From Bacillota bacterium (GTDB taxonomy: Bacteria > Bacillota > Clostridia > Lachnospirales > Lachnospiraceae): DNA of 7,133 nt. The position numbers and the translations under genes were made by a program. Positions 5,594 through 7,133 of this stretch are shown one piece after another. Every line of letters begins with the position of its first letter. Positions within the stretch are counted from its first letter, which is position 1. The notes under the pieces are model-generated. The model saw only the letters and a program-made list of their open reading frames with translations, searched no databases and had not been told where the DNA came from. The stretch is taken from NCBI GenBank assembly GCA_023419655.1, contig JAEZXP010000050.1:1-7133 (forward strand), in the 5' to 3' direction.

Positions 5594-7133
5594 TTAATTT
5601 GATTTACGCTTTTTAAAATACCAAACTACTAAAGCTGAGACTAAAACTACAGCACCCACCGTCAAAAAAACAAGCGGCATATAGTGGGAGCCTTTAGAAG
5701 GCTCCGAATCAACGGGCAGGGTGTCTGGTTTGGGAGTAGGACTTGGCGCTTCTGTAGGAGCCGCCGTTGGTACAGCGGTTGGCTCCGGTGTGTTCGTCTC
5801 CTCATTATCCGAACCCGTATTCAGAAAGGCATCCGGGTCCACCACGGCATCAAATGCAGGCTTTGCTGCAAAAAACTTATCAAAAATCAGCGGATTTCCC
5901 TGTGCGCGCCAGCTTTGCGGGTCTATCTTTCCCCAGAAGGTAATACGTTCAATATCCTCTGCGTACTTCTTATATATCTGAAACAGCTGGGCATAGAGCT
6001 GTGCCTGCTTCTGGTAATCTTCCTCGGTAGGCTCTGCCGTATAGTTGCCATATGAGCCAATCGGAATATCCAGCTCCGTTATCGCAACCTTTACTCCCGC
6101 CTCGACGAATCTTGCAATCGTAGCATCAACCGTGGATACATTAAGATTCGCAGTCCAGTAATGCGATTGCATACCGAGAACCTCAATAAGCAAACGGTCA
6201 GGCTCGGTGTTTCGCGGGTCTGTTTTCCACTGATTGTTCAGCTCTTCAGCCATCATTGCCATGGCTTCCCGCTTCCAGCCTTCATTTTCATTAAAATCAT
6301 TATAAAATAATATCGCATCCGGGTCTGCCAAACGGGTAAACACAAATGCATCATAGATATAGTCCGCTCCGCTCTCACCCTTAGACGCATCCGCACCATT
6401 TTCATACGCCAGATACCAGTACGAAGTCTGCGAATCATTCGACCCCTTACGCAGGGCTGTTCTCCAGTCCTTGCTTACGGCAGAACCGCCGTGGAAGGCT
6501 TCATTTACCACATCCCAGGATACAACCTTTCCTTTAAAATGACCTGCAACATTATTTATGTAGTCCTCCATGTTGGCTTTCGCTTCCTCACGGGTAAGCG
6601 GTTTGCCGCTTTCATCCCGGTTCACCCAGTTAGAAGACTGGGAATGCCAAATCAGCGTATGCCCATGAACGGCTATCCCGTTACTCTGTGCCCAGTCTAT
6701 CAGCATGTCGGCATTCGTGAAATTATACACCCCTTTTCTGGGGCTTATATACATTGGCTTCATGGAATTTTCAGCACTTACCACATTGTAATGGTGATTA
6801 TACATTGCCGTTATTTCATCATCTCTTGTCTGGTGCGGCTCCATAATATTTCCTATATCAAAGTAATCCTTATAGACCTCCTTAAGGGAGGGAAGTGTAA
6901 GATCCCATTCAGGCACTCCCTGTGGTTCCCCCACCCGGCTTATAACAATTCGGTCTAAATACCATACATCGGCATGGGTAGCGTTCTCATTCGTGTATAG
7001 TCTGAAATCTATAAATTCTAATGGAACTTCCATTAGCTGTGTCGTACCACTCACTTGTGTCCACTGATTTATCGGCAATGTACCGACATCATTCGGACCC
7101 GGAATTTTAAAAGCGTTATCCATCGTATTACCG
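5594..7133 (-). CDS. Membrane-anchored GH10 endo-1,4-beta-xylanase with CBM remnant, 5' end outside the window
   Basis: Hydrolyses internal beta-1,4 bonds of xylan at the cell surface. The frame is open to the window edge, so the start is missing; residues here are counted from the Met at 7123. Residues 1-65 look like the second half of a CBM4/9/22-type module (WTQVSGT, FRLYTNEN, DVWYLDRIVIS). The GH10 barrel spans about 78-430: AENSMK (117-122), HGHTLIWH (153-160), WDVVNE with acid/base E208, the YNDFNE segment (274-279), LGMQSHYW (316-323), TELD with nucleophile E350, and FWGKIDPQSWR (396-406). All key residues are present. The two catalytic Glu are 142 residues apart, more than in compact GH10 enzymes. 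A linker rich in Pro, Thr and Ala (about 436-475) leads to a hydrophobic span (482-503) and the basic tail KKRKSN, with no LPXTG motif, so membrane anchoring is expected. It ends at its own terminator and is probably a separate transcription unit. Confidence 0.95.
   Translation of the reverse strand, partial: GNTMDNAFKIPGPNDVGTLPINQWTQVSGTTQLMEVPLEFIDFRLYTNENATHADVWYLDRIVISRVGEPQGVPEWDLTLPSLKEVYKDYFDIGNIMEPHQTRDDEITAMYNHHYNVVSAENSMKPMYISPRKGVYNFTNADMLIDWAQSNGIAVHGHTLIWHSQSSNWVNRDESGKPLTREEAKANMEDYINNVAGHFKGKVVSWDVVNEAFHGGSAVSKDWRTALRKGSNDSQTSYWYLAYENGADASKGESGADYIYDAFVFTRLADPDAILFYNDFNENEGWKREAMAMMAEELNNQWKTDPRNTEPDRLLIEVLGMQSHYWTANLNVSTVDATIARFVEAGVKVAITELDIPIGSYGNYTAEPTEEDYQKQAQLYAQLFQIYKKYAEDIERITFWGKIDPQSWRAQGNPLIFDKFFAAKPAFDAVVDPDAFLNTGSDNEETNTPEPTAVPTAAPTEAPSPTPKPDTLPVDSEPSKGSHYMPLVFLTVGAVVLVSALVVWYFKKRKSN

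Overview
The window looks like a polysaccharide and oligosaccharide utilisation segment from a low-GC Gram-positive bacterium, most likely a Lachnospiraceae-type Clostridia. That placement is inferred from strong AGGAGG-type ribosome binding sites, TTGACA/TATAAT-type promoters, a lipoprotein solute-binding protein, a C-terminal PKTGD surface anchor, and a membrane-anchored GH10 xylanase. All six genes lie on the minus strand, so the reading order is from high to low coordinates. Both end genes run off the window.

Layout in transcription order. (1) 7133 to 5594: 3' part of a surface GH10 endo-xylanase with the tail of an N-terminal carbohydrate-binding module, a Pro/Thr-rich linker and a C-terminal membrane anchor. 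It is closed by a rho-independent terminator at 5548-5497. (2) 5206 to 4568: a small secreted protein of unrecognised family with a predicted beta-rich domain and a PKTGD wall-anchor-like tail. It has its own strong promoter. (3) 4365 to 2902: a carbohydrate ABC transporter lipoprotein. (4) 2797 to 1883 and (5) 1872 to 994: the two CUT1-type permeases. (6) 948 to before base 1: the N-terminal part of a GH65 glycoside phosphorylase. No ATPase subunit and no regulator gene are present.

Genes 3-6 read as one operon: a sugar is bound at the surface, imported, and split by phosphate in the cytoplasm. The GH65 family suggests an alpha-glucoside cargo. An 11-bp stem-loop between the binding-protein gene and the first permease gene probably sets a higher level of the binding protein.

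The most notable signal is regulatory. The promoter of the small surface protein and that of the transporter operon share one design: TTGACA, a 17-nt spacer, an extended TGn -10 box, a 14-bp operator of the type GTTTAACGTTAAAC over the start point, and a second copy exactly 62 bp further downstream, centre to centre. Four related sites at two promoters with identical spacing suggest one LacI-family repressor controlling both units by looping, and they tie the unknown surface protein to the imported sugar. The xylanase promoter is outside the window, so its membership in this regulon cannot be judged.
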